Positions 9,801 to 19,402 of a DNA stretch of 24,850 bases are shown in pieces. Made by a program: the position numbers and the translations under genes. Location: assembly GCA_016946835.1 (NCBI GenBank), contig JACVTC010000086.1, positions 801,501 through 826,350 on the forward strand, read 5' to 3'. Each line of letters opens with the position of its first letter. Position 1 is the first letter of the stretch. Origin of the DNA: Neocallimastix lanati (nom. inval.). Its lineage: Eukaryota; Neocallimastigomycota; Neocallimastigomycetes; Neocallimastigales; Neocallimastigaceae. The notes below the pieces were generated by a model that worked only from the letters and a program-made list of their open reading frames with translations, was not told the DNA's origin and searched no databases.

Positions 9801-10774
9801 GGTTGAAACCCAATTATTATTGGAAAGGAATTAATAGAGAAATCCAAACCTATATTAGATGCTGCCCAAAATGCCAAATGTATAAATGCCAAAAGCAAAA
9901 TGAAAATGTAGAAAACTTACCAACCAAGCCGGGATACCCATTCTCCAGAGTCTGATTGGATCTTGTTGGACCGTTACCAAAGAGAAGAGCTGGGAACAAA
10001 TATATAATAGTCTTAGTGGACTATTTAACTAAATGGGTGGAAGCTGAACCATTAAATGAAATTGGTTCAAATGATGTAATAAGATTTCTAAAAAAAGTAT
10101 TTGCTCGTCATGGGGTTCCTGAGCTGTTGATTACAGATAATGGGCCACAGTTCTACTCAGATAAGACCAAAGCTTTTTTGGATCTCCATGATTTTTACGT
10201 AAATTATGCAACTACGTACCACCCCTCGACCAATGGAGAAGTCGAAAACAGGAACAAGGAAGTTATTAAGTATTTAAAATTATTAGTCAACGAAGAAGAT
10301 GATTGGGATGAGATTCTACCCAGTGCTTTGTGGGCCTTGAGGACATGCAAAAATGAAAGAACAAAGTTTAGTAGTTTCGAACTATTGTATGGACGCCAAG
10401 ATCTACAACCATTGGAACTAACATTAAATAAGGAAATTAGGAATAAATATGAAAAGGAAGAAGAATATTGGCTCCAGAAATTCATACAACACCACAAGTG
10501 GATCAAGGAAGCAGTAGAAAATATCAAGACTGCAAATAAGCTATGGAGTGACCGCCGTAAACAAATAAGAAGAATGCATTCGGATTATAAACCAGGGGAT
10601 CTAGTATTAGTCAAGGTTTTCAATAGAAGAAAGTTAGATCCATACTTTACCGGACCTTTAAAAATAATATAAAAGGAGTTCAACACCGTTACTGTCTGTA
10701 ACCCGATATCTGGGGAAATTGAAGAAAGAAATATACAATTAAAGAACGTAATTCCCTATTTTTCGGAATTATAA
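6794..10774 (+). pseudogene. pol: pol polyprotein (protease-RT-RNase H-integrase) with three nonsense codons
   Basis: The frame is -1 to gag and overlaps its end by 58 nt; expression probably starts at the slip site 6842-6848, not at the ATG at 6794. About 300 charged, low-complexity residues come first, with a conserved patch LFDLFPKFRSAFQKKLKLK. Retropepsin follows with catalytic LDSCASIN (Asp 301). RT starts near residue 494, with YIDD at about 659-662 (8768-8779). RNase H begins with IRSDAS at about 805. Integrase has HAIGHEG and CPKCQ (HHCC) and MDLVGPL, TDNGPQF and GEVENRNKE (DDE), then RKLDPYFTGPLK. All of pol is in one frame, but stops occur at 9323-9325 (TAA at a conserved Tyr), 9953-9955 (TGA at a conserved Gly) and 10670-10672 (TAA at a Lys position). 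The natural end is TAA 10772-10774. As the three positions differ in residue type, decay explains them better than a changed genetic code. Confidence 0.92.
6842..6848 (+). promoter_or_regulatory. -1 ribosomal frameshift slippery site of element 2
   Basis: TTTAAAT read in the gag frame as T TTA AAT, a canonical X XXY YYZ heptamer, placed directly before the gag stop TAG. A -1 slip gives F-K-L-E-N-G-R-R-K in the pol frame. The purine-rich GAAGGAAAACTTCC downstream can form a small hairpin and is nearly the same in element 3. Element 3 has T TTA AAC at the equivalent position. Confidence 0.75.
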
Positions 10775-10784
10775 CCAATTAAAG

Positions 10785-10824
10785 GACTTGAAGGGACGAA
10801 GTCTACTCTTAAGAGGGGACGTCT
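10785..10824 (+). promoter_or_regulatory. pre-PPT hairpin and polypurine tract of element 2
   Basis: GACTTG AAGGGAC GAAGTC (10785-10803) matches the hairpin of element 1 with one changed base. Here it lies after the pol stop, so it is not coding. AAGAGGGGACGTCT ends at 10824, immediately before the LTR start TGGAATG at 10825, which is the place for the plus-strand primer. Confidence 0.7.
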
Positions 10825-11402
10825 TGGAATGTTACGTTCAGAAAAATATGAATTTCTTAAATTTAAGAAAATAACCTAATCAAAAAAAAAAAAAAAAAAA
10901 AAAAAATTTTGAATTATTTAAATTTATATTTTATTAGTTTATATGAATAAGTAATTAAATAACAATAGTTATTTAACAAACAATTAAATTATTAAATTAA
11001 AGTATATTTTTAATTAAAAATTAGTATTTTTATTTATGTAAATAATAAACTAAAATAGTTAAATAATTCTAAATTACTAACATTTCTAAATAATATGTAT
11101 TTAAAAAAAATATTTTTAATTATTTTTTTTTAATATGTATTTAAAATAAATATTGTTTATTATTTTTAAGGTATAATATATTAATTAACTATTAAATTGT
11201 ATAAAAATTATAAAATAAAAATTAAGAAAATAATCAAATAGTATAAAAATATTAATTTATTAAATTAAATTTTAAAAACATATATAAATAGGAAAATTTA
11301 CAAAAAATAAATTTTGGGGGAGGAAAAATAATAATATTAATCAAATAAAATAAAAATAAATAAAATATTATAAAAATAATTAATATAGAGCATTACGTCC
11401 CA
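10825..11402 (+). repeat. 3' LTR of element 2
   Basis: 578 bp, TGGAATGTTACG to CATTACGTCCCA, matching 5163-5718. The A-run is longer here. It is followed by TTTC at 11403-11406, the second copy of the target duplication. Confidence 0.92.
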
Positions 11403-11990
11403 TTTCTGTGTAATAATCATACTAAGTTCTATTACTAAATATGATTATTAACTTCAACTTAATAACTAATTCATTAAGTTGAGAAATAAAATAAAAATAA
11501 AAATTTTACCTAAAAAAGAGTTTATTATAAAATTAATTATAATAACAACACAAAAACCAAAGGATGAAATATTTGTATAAAGTTAAAGTTGGTTTTAAAA
11601 AATATGTTTTTGAATAAAATATTTTATTAATTTATTATTTAAAGTTTAGAATGTAATATTGTTATTATTATATCTTTTTTATAATAATAACTCTTGATTT
11701 CTCTTTAAGAAATCAAGAGCCCTTTTTATATTTTTTTATTGAATTAAGGTTAAATAAAAAGTTGTTCTAATCTTAAAAATTATCTTATCTAGAAAAAGAT
11801 TAGAAGAAAAAACTAGATAAGTTTTGATCGATATTCTATTCATATCGATCATCGTATATATTAAGTAAAACCAAATATATTATTTTATATTTGGATAAAA
11901 CCTTAATATATCGATTTTCTAAATTTTAATTTAGATCATCAAATAAAAGGAAAAATCAATAATAACCGGAATGATCTAAATTATTCTATT
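11403..11990. other. chain of perfect inverted repeats (hairpin cluster)
   Basis: No coding signal. Perfect inverted repeats follow one another: 11411-11421/11440-11450; 11454-11463/11473-11482; 11522-11530/11537-11545; 11661-11671/11681-11691; 11691-11702/11708-11719 (CTCTTGATTTCT, loop CTTTA); 11825-11834/11842-11851; 11871-11879/11886-11894, enclosed by the imperfect pair 11851-11865/11902-11915; and 11928-11939/11971-11982. Two further pairs interleave: TTCTAATCTT 11765-11774 with 11796-11805, and CTTATCTAG 11784-11792 with 11813-11821. That order (A B A' B') would be a pseudoknot in RNA. Short hairpins are expected in AT-rich DNA, but these include G/C-bearing stems and are densely packed. 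Function unknown. Confidence 0.6.
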
Positions 11991-12317
11991 TTTCTAAATA
12001 TTATTTTTAAAATCCAATCTAAACTTATTAACATAAAACTATCTTTAAAAAATACAAAACTTATTAATTGTTCTTTTAAATGTACAATGTACAAAATAAA
12101 TAAAACTAATGTTTACATTAACTTAATAATTAAATGAATAACTAAATAAAATTAATAATATTAATAAAAGTATATATAATAATTATTTAAATAAATTTTT
12201 AATATTATTTTAGTGTATGAATAATTATATTTTTAATAAATTTGATAATAATATTTCAATGTATGAATTAATCATAATTTAAATAAATTTATAATTATTA
12301 TCAATAATTATAAAGAC

Positions 12318-12361
12318 TAAGAAATAGTAATTATTTATTAATAAATAATTATTATTTCTTA
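12318..12361. repeat. 44-bp near-perfect palindrome
   Basis: The two 22-bp halves meet between 12339 and 12340 with no spacer and only one mismatched pair (G 12327 against T 12352). The innermost 24 bp are a perfect palindrome of A and T. It could extrude as a cruciform. It lies about 6 bp before the repeat block starting at 12368. Confidence 0.8.
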
Positions 12362-12367
12362 CATTCT

Positions 12368-12420
12368 GAGCATGTTTATGGAATTATTTCATGCTGTTGA
12401 AATTATAATTGAATTGATGT
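12368..12420 (+). repeat. dispersed repeat copy, inverted partner of 14691-14744
   Basis: The block with TGGAATTATTTCATGC followed by TGTTGAAATTATAATTG recurs on the minus strand at 14691-14744 with few differences. Its second half (from 12397) also resembles 22853-22875. It may be the edge of an LTR-like element starting TGTTG, but homology crosses that point in two copies, so the true boundary is uncertain. Confidence 0.6.
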
Positions 12421-13736
12421 CACGAATTCTAGTGGATTTGAGATTAAAATTCACTATTAGATCAATTGAAATTTAATTTAGTTATTGACAAAAATTATTT
12501 TAATTCGATTTTAATTATAAAAATAATTATTAGAAACATTAAATAATTAGAAACCAAAGGGTTTGGACTTATTTATTAAAGATAATTTAATTTAATTTAA
12601 CCCTTAAGAATTTGATAAAAAATAACTTGAAGAAAAACAACCACAACACGACAAATAATGGAAATAAAATATTGTGATTTACCGCTAAAATTATATTCAT
12701 TAGAAAGCTACGGACGAAAACTATAGCATATGTTAAAATCAACCTTATTGGACACCTAAATAATGAGATATTGGACTTTAAAGATATTTTAAATATAAAA
12801 AATAATTTAATTATTTAGTTAAAACCCTAAATTATTAATTAAGAAATCTATATTAGATAAAATCTCTTAACTTGGAAATTATATTATTAATTTTTATTAT
12901 TAATTAAAAATACAGAATTAGTTATTAGTAATAATTTTTTAATATTTTAAATAAGTTTATAAATTTTTATATATCTTATTATAATATTTTTATTCAATTA
13001 TTTTCTAAAAGATTCTAAGGAATTCTTTATCATTCTAAAGATTTCCGAATGAGAATTTTTAATTAGTTTTAATATTTTATTTAATTTTATATTATTTTAT
13101 TATTAAATTAGTTTTATTATTAAATTGTTTTTTGAATAATTATATAGTTATTGTATTAAAAGATTTTTATTAATATTATTTTATTATTATATCTTATATA
13201 GTTTATATACATGTATGAATATATTAAGATTAGAATGTATTATTTAATTATATTGTTAATTATTATTTTAGCTTAGTATAAAAAGGATTTGAAATTCCAT
13301 ATTTTGAATTCTTTGTAAGAATATTAACCTTATAACTTATAACCTATTAACTTATAACCTATTAACTTAGTAACCTATTAACCTATTAACCTTATAAATT
13401 CTAAACAATTAACCTAAAGTTAATGAATTAATTATAACAATAAATAATTCTTATATTAATCTTAGTTAATTTTATTATTAAAATATATATTAAATAAAGT
13501 TCTAATAAAACATAAATCTTAAAGATTGAATTCTTAATTGTAAAACTCTGTGTGTGTTATTTATTATTTTAATTTAATTAAATTGTCATAATTAATAAGA
13601 GCATCTTGACCTGACCAATTTAACCCAAATTAGGAAAGATATAGCAAGAATCTAACCTACCACTCAATAAGATTTAACTATAATCTTACCTCCTATAAAA
13701 ACTTTTCAATAATCTTACCTAATCAATTTATTTTAC
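12421..13736. other. AT-rich non-coding DNA with one short coding-like patch
   Basis: Mostly A/T with no gene. About 12640-12790 is less AT-rich. From ATG 12658 it encodes MEIKYCDLPLKLYSLESYGR and then KL before TAG. In another frame from about 12732 it encodes KINLIGHLNNEILDFKDIL, also open. Together these look like a decayed coding fragment, but I recognise no family. The LESYGRKL stretch only faintly recalls the Gag start of element 2 (LEDYGKNV). About 13590-13735 is also somewhat GC-richer and shows nothing recognisable. Confidence 0.35.
13322..13400. repeat. short tandem repeat, 15-bp unit
   Basis: Irregular repeats of the type TAACCTATTAACTTA, about five units, some shortened to TAACCTAT. 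Not a telomere repeat. Confidence 0.65.
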
Positions 13737-14046
13737 AATTGATGTTAAGATTTTGATATATTTTATGTTTTAAATTTAAATAAAATAATATGTTTTATTA
13801 AAAATTTACTAAGTCGATATGTCTATTAGTAATAAGCTATATAAATATATAATAATAATAATAAATATTTAAATGGTTTAGTTTAATAAAAATTTATTTA
13901 TAATAAACTTTGATAATTAGAATTATTAAATTAATTTGATTTTAAAATTATTTATTTTATTTAATAATGAAATATCTATAATATATTACTATTAAGGTAA
14001 TTTTACAATAACCTTACAAAGAACATAAAAGATAGATTTTTACATC
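13737..14046 (+). repeat. left arm of a 310-bp inverted repeat
   Basis: It begins AATTGATGTTAAGATTTTG and ends TTTTTACATC. It is the reverse complement of 14390-14699 with scattered differences; one patch near 13820-13850 has diverged more. With the 343-bp centre the whole structure is about 960 bp and could fold back on itself. No transposase is encoded. It may be a fold-back or MITE-like element, or two inverted copies of one repeat. Confidence 0.75.
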
Positions 14047-14185
14047 TTTCTTTTATACTTTGTAAGTTACATAATAGTAATATTTAATTATAAGATATTA
14101 ATAATATAGTAATATAAATATAAATAAAATATAAAGATAAATTTAATTATATAATTAATTTGAATAATTAAAATTAATATAGATA

Positions 14186-14715
14186 TGTTGTAAATATATA
14201 TAAAACATAATATAAATAAAATACACGTGACGTCAAATGTATCATTGAAATTAATTATTAATATAAACCTTATTTATTAATATTCTCAGAATTATTAGGC
14301 CTAAGATAACCCTTTAAGTATTAAACAAGAATTTATATTAATTATTAATTATATAATTATTTATAATTAAATAAATAATATTTTTAATAGATGTAAAAAT
14401 CTTTTATGTTCTTTGTAAGGTTATTGTAAAATTACCTTAATAGTAATATATTATAGATATTTCATTATTAAATAGAATAAATAATTTTAAAATCAAATTA
14501 ATTTAATAATTCTAATTATCAAAGTTTATTATAAATAAATTTTTATTAAACTAAACCATTTAAATATTTATTATTATTATTATATATCTATATAGTATAT
14601 TTCTATATAGACATATCGACTTTGTGAATATTTTTTAATAAAACATATTATTTTATTTAAATTTAAACTATAAATTATATCAAAATCTTAACATCAATTC
14701 AATTATAATTTCAAC
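14186..14715 (-). repeat. LTR-like dispersed repeat, copy 1 (with an internal insertion)
   Basis: Read on the minus strand it starts TGTTGAAATTATAATTG and ends TTTACAACA, so its ends are the inverted bases TGTTG/CAACA typical of LTRs. The part at about 14186-14390 matches 22905-23116 on the plus strand at high identity, including the composite site TGACGTCACGTG (14224-14235 as its complement). No target duplication is visible, so the LTR reading is tentative. Confidence 0.5.
14390..14699 (-). repeat. right arm of the 310-bp inverted repeat
   Basis: Reverse complement of 13737-14046. This arm also lies inside the LTR-like repeat 14186-14715: the related copy at 22853-23116 lacks most of it, so here it looks like an insertion into that repeat. 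Confidence 0.75.
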
Positions 14716-14748
14716 AGCATGAAATAATTCCAAAAATATGTTCAAAAA

Positions 14749-15479
14749 TGTTGCAGGATTTCGAATAATTTAAATTTTTATTTTCAAAAATAATATATTC
14801 TTAATAATTAGATTTTCTTTTTTTTATCTTTTATTAACTCTTAAATTTTTTATTAAGTATTTTCTTTTTCTTTTATATTTTTTTTTTTTTACTACATGAA
14901 TTTTATAATTATTTTAATTCTTATTAGAATTAATTATTACATGTGATTTTAATAATATTTTTTAAAAGTTATTTTAATAATAAAAATATTAATATTAATA
15001 TAATTAATATTATTTTTAATGACAAAATATTAATAATGATAAAATTAATAAATTTAACAATAAAATTATTGATAATATTTTCGATAATATAATTCTTAAA
15101 ACATTTTAATATAAATAATAATTAAATATAATAATAAATCAATTTAATTAATATAAAATAATAATTATTTAATAATTAGTCATTAATCAATTTAATAAAA
15201 TAATAATTATTTAATAATTAGTCATTAATCAATTTAATAAAATAATAATTATTTAATAATTAGTCATTAATCAATTTAATAAAATAATAATTATTTAATA
15301 ATTAGTTATTAATCAATTTAATTTGATAATTTATATAATTATTTTAAATTAAAAATAAAATTATGAAATTATAAAAATAGTTTAAATTAATTAACATATA
15401 AAGTTATTAAATTTCATTATAATTTCGAATTGTATAATTTAAATCATTAGTTTATTGTATTTTGGCTAGTTCCGTAACA
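14749..15479 (-). repeat. 3' LTR of element 3
   Basis: 731 bp. It matches 20390-21161 except for four rather than five 42-bp units (array about 15157-15325, period measured from bases 15181, 15223 and 15265), one T in a homopolymer near 14890, and about three substitutions. Confidence 0.93.
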
Positions 15480-15519
15480 TGACGCCCCCTTTTTAATTGG
15501 ACTTCGTCCCAGAAGTTTC
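15480..15519 (-). promoter_or_regulatory. polypurine tract and pre-PPT hairpin of element 3
   Basis: On the minus strand ACTTC TGGGAC GAAGT forms a 5-bp hairpin overlapping the last pol codons. It is followed by AAAAAGGGGGCGTCA, directly before the LTR start TGTTACGG at 15479. The core GGGACGAAGTC is shared with elements 1 and 2. Confidence 0.7.
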
Positions 15520-18500
15520 AATTTCGCATAATTTGTACGGAACTATATTTTTCAGATGCACATTTCTATTCGCAATTTCATTAGTGATGGGGTCGCATAA
15601 AGTTACTGTATTATATTGTTGCTTTACTATTTTTAGAGGTCCTACAAAGAAAGGTTCAAGTTTTTTCCTATTAATTGTTCTAATCAAAACTAGTTCTCCT
15701 GGTTTATATTCTGCTTTTAATCGCTTCATTTGGTTTCTTCTGTCTTCCCATAACTTATTGGCAGTTTGAATATTTTCTATAGCTTCTTTAATCTATAAGT
15801 GATGTCTAGTAAACTTCCTAATAAGGTATTCTTCTTCACTCTCATATTCTTCTTTCTTGTCTAAATTGATAGTTAGCTCAAAGGGTTGGAAGTCTCGACG
15901 ACCGTATAAAAGTTCGAAGCTGGAGAACTTAGTTGACTCATTTTTACAGGTTCTGAGGGCCCAAAGAGCACTAGGAAGTATTTCGTCCCATTTATGTGTA
16001 TTATTATTGCATAATATCCTAAGGTATTTCCCAATCTCTTTATTTCTGTTTTCTACCATTCCATTTGATTCAGGATGATAAACAGAAATATATTTTACAT
16101 AGACTCCATAAAGATCATAAAGATCTAGGAAGGCTTTAAGTTTTGTCTGAACGGAATTGAGGACCATTGTCTGTTATTAAAATTTCTGGTATACCGTGTC
16201 TCGAAAACACCTTAGTTAAGAAAAATATTACATCATTTGAATCAATGGTACCAGTGGGCTCAGCTTCTACCCACTTTGTTAAGTAGTCTACTAAGACTAT
16301 AATATACTGATTTCCTTTTTCTGTTACCGGTAATGGCCCTACGATATCCAATCCTACTACAGTGAAAGGTAAGCCCGGTTTTGTGGGAATATTCTCCGTT
16401 TGAGTATTAAAAGTCTGCGGTTTAAATAACTGACATTTTTTGCATGTACTAACAAAATACTTAACATCTAATATCATGTTTACCCAGTAATAGTCTCTCT
16501 TCAGTCGGTTATAAGTCTTGAATACCCCTTCATGTCCAATCCTGTGTGCCTCGAGAATTAATTTAATTTTTTGTTTATCTTCTTTTATAACTTTTCTTAG
16601 AGATCCTTGATTAACAAAATATTCCTCGTTATTAACCTTGATAAATTTATCATTGAATTTACTAATTAGTTTGTTGTCAATATTAATGTTCAAGTCGGAC
16701 AATAAGGTTGCTACTACTTCTTCATTTTTCATTCTCATCCTGGATAACGCGTCTGCTATGACATTTTTCTTCCCTGGTTCGTAAATTATATTTACCTTTA
16801 ACATAGAGAGAAGTAAAACCCATCTTGTTTGTCGAGAGTTCATTGTTTCCTTATTTTTAAAAAGTCCTATTAATGGCTTGTGGTCGGTGAAGAGTAACGT
16901 TTCTTGTTTGTTTCCAGAAATATAAGGTTTAAATTTTTTAACACAATAAAAAGCGGCTGTTCCTTCCAAGTCAGTGATTCCATAATTTTTTTCTGCTGGC
17001 TTCAAAGAACGGCTTATAAAATGAATAGGTTTCTCATTTCCAGCATCGTCCTTTTGTAACAGTACTCCGCCTATTCCATCAAACGAGGCGTCGGTTCGTA
17101 TGATAAATTGTTTATCAAAATCGGGCATCGATAAAATAGGTGCAGTAATCAAACGGTTTTTTAATTCTTCAAAACTTTCTTTTTCTTTCTCCCCCCATGA
17201 AAACTTCACTCCTTTCTTTAAAAGTTTAAAAAGAGGTTTAGCGATTGATGCGAAATTAAAAATAAACTTTCGGTAATATCCTACGGCTCCTAAGAAGGAT
17301 TGTAACTGGTTAATGTTTGACGGTGGAAGCCATTCAAAAATTACCTTGGTCTTTGAAGGAATAGGAGAGACTCCATTGATTGAGACAGTGTGACCTAATA
17401 ATTCGACGGATTCTTTAAAAAACTTACATTTTTCAAGATTGATTTTTAGACCGTTTTCTTTTATAATTTGAAAAACTTTATTAAGATCTGAAATATGATC
17501 TTCAAGACTGGTAGAGAATATAATCAAATCATCAATGTAAATAAACATGCATTTCCCAATTAGAGGAAGGAATATCCTATTCATTTCGCGTTGAAAGGTT
17601 CCTGGGGCGTTGCAGAGTCCGAAAGGCATAACTTTAAATTGGTAATTCCCATACATCGTAGTGAAAGAAGTTTTTGGGATGTCTTCAAGGTTCATCGGGA
17701 TTTGATGAAACCCGGAGAATAAATCAAATGTCGTAAAAATCTTTACATTTTTCCCTATAGAAAAAAGAATATCATCTATTAATGGCAATGAATAGGCGTC
17801 TTTTATGGTAACATTATTCAATTTCCTGAAGTCGATACACATTCTCCATTTATTATTTTTCTTTAGAACAAGAATTACAGGTGAGGACCATGGAGAACAG
17901 GAAGGCTCTATTAATTTATTTCGTAGTAATTTTATAATTTCTTTTTTAAGTGCTTGCGCTTGAATCTTTGATAGTCTGTAACATTTTTGTTTTATTGGAG
18001 TTGTATTTTCTTTAATTTGAATAGAGTGTGGTAATAGCTTTGTTCTTCCCAATTCATCAATTTTGATAGCTAAGATTTCTATGTTGTTTTTCAATAATTT
18101 TTTAAATTTTTTCCTAATAAACGATGGGCTCTCATCTATTATTTGCATAACCAAGTTTCTTTTTTCATTAGAAATGTTTTTTGTTCCTATATTGTTTTCC
18201 TCATTATCTTGTTTGGATTCTGTATCATCATTTTTCATTTCCATTGTTATAGGTTCATCAATTTTAGTGTTGGTTGCTGATTTTTTATTGACTTCATTAG
18301 ACGTATTAATTTTATTGATAAAACAAAATAGCATAGAATCATTGTCAAAGTTGTCTTCATTATCTTTTTCGATACAGTTTGAATCATTTGTATCATTTGA
18401 TAATAATACTATTTTCTTAAAACTTTCATTTTCATTCATTTGACATAAATAATTATTGATTGGATTTATAAATAAATTATTTTCTTTTAAAGTTTTGTAG

Positions 18501-19402
18501 CCTATAAGTACATCAAATAAGTCTTGTTCATAATCAATTACTCGGAATATGTCTTGAATACATAATTTTCCAATTTCAACTTTTAATAAGTAAAGTTCAG
18601 AAAAAATGCTAGTTTTTGTAGTGATTTGTATGATATTATTAGTAGTGTAACCAAAAGGTTTCAAAGTTCCTAAATTCTTTAAAAATTTTCTTGAAATTAT
18701 ATTAATACTTGCACACGTGTCTAAAAATGCACTACCCTTTCTACCGTTGATATAACATTCACATGTTGCAATGTCATCTTTGGATATGGCTGATAAAATG
18801 ACTTCTTCCATTTTATCATCACATTGGACATTTTTTAACTTTAAAGCTTTAGTTAATTGAGAGCGTAGTTTTGGACTAATATCTAACAACTGTGCAAATG
18901 TAATGTTCGCTGTTATTGAATTTAAATCTGTATTTATATCATATTCATGTTGCGGTTCTAACATTGCTATATGTTTTTGCTTAGAATTTGGTTTACCTTT
19001 TGAGAAAGAGTCTTTTTTATTTAAGTTGGATTCATTCATTACTTTTGCTTCTTGATATATATCTTTATTTCTTTGTTCTTTCGAGTCCTTTTTTGATTTG
19101 TTTATTGAAGGTTGAGCAATTACTGATAGATCAATTTCTTTCAATTTTTCAGTATTTTCATTTGTATTAGAATCATTTTGTTTTTCTTCTATCACTATTT
19201 TATTGTTGGTTCTTTTTAAATTATTTTCTTTCCTATTTGTTGGAACTGGTATTAGAATTGGATTATCCCTTAAGGTTGTTATTTTTTGTAATTTCTCATA
19301 AGGTTGATATTTCTGCTTATCTTTTGCGTTTCTTGCGGCTACGGCTATTACGTCTAGTTTTAAATTATTGGTTTGATTAGTGGAAGTTTTCCTTCTTCCC
19401 AT
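15493..19402 (-). pseudogene. pol: pol polyprotein (protease-RT-RNase H-integrase), one frameshift and one stop
   Basis: Read from 19402 downwards. The ATG at 19402-19400 overlaps the gag stop by one base (TAATG), but a slippery heptamer just upstream makes frameshifting the likelier route. About 225 Lys/Asn/Glu-rich residues come first, with FAQLLDISPKLRSQLTKALK before the protease. Retropepsin has LDTCASIN (Asp 228). RT has LPHSI, FTTMYGNYQFKVMPFGLCNA and YIDD at 622-625 (17539-17528). RNase H has IRTDAS, LEGTAA, FTDHKP and DALSR. Integrase has HRIGHEG and CKKCQ from about residue 953, GLDIVGPL, ITDNGPQF and GMVENRNKE, and a C-terminus KLEPFFVGPLKIV. Breaks: one extra base at about 16138 just after ITDNGPQFRSDKT, and TAG at 15793-15795 replacing a conserved Trp. 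The natural stop is TAA 15495-15493. Confidence 0.92.

Larger units (their letters stand above)
5163..11402 (+). mobile_element. complete Ty3/Gypsy-type LTR retrotransposon (element 2)
   Basis: About 6.24 kb: 5' LTR, primer-binding site, gag, pol in the -1 frame, polypurine tract, 3' LTR. The LTR termini are TGGAACGTTA and TTACGTCCCA. The target duplication is TTTC (5159-5162 and 11403-11406), 4 bp. The two LTRs differ by A-run length, short indels and several substitutions, and pol has three nonsense codons, so this copy is moderately old and not autonomous. It sits immediately beside the solo LTR and shares that LTR's target site. No envelope-like gene is seen. Confidence 0.93.

Noticed and set aside
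9323-10672. In-frame stops as a sign of a reassigned genetic code
   Set aside because: Stops TAA, TGA, TAA fall at conserved Tyr, Gly and Lys positions, and TAG at Trp in elements 1 and 3. No single reassignment fits, so they are mutations.
10774-10824. Envelope or third open reading frame in element 2
   Set aside because: Only about 50 bp separate the pol stop from the LTR; the same holds for element 3.
13322-13400. Telomeric repeat
   Set aside because: TAACCTATTAAC units are irregular, internal and not of a known telomere type.
15497-15769. Plus-strand open frames opposite pol of element 3 (also 18063-18443, 15857-16078)
   Set aside because: They are the reverse strand of clear integrase and pol coding sequence and have no domain of their own.
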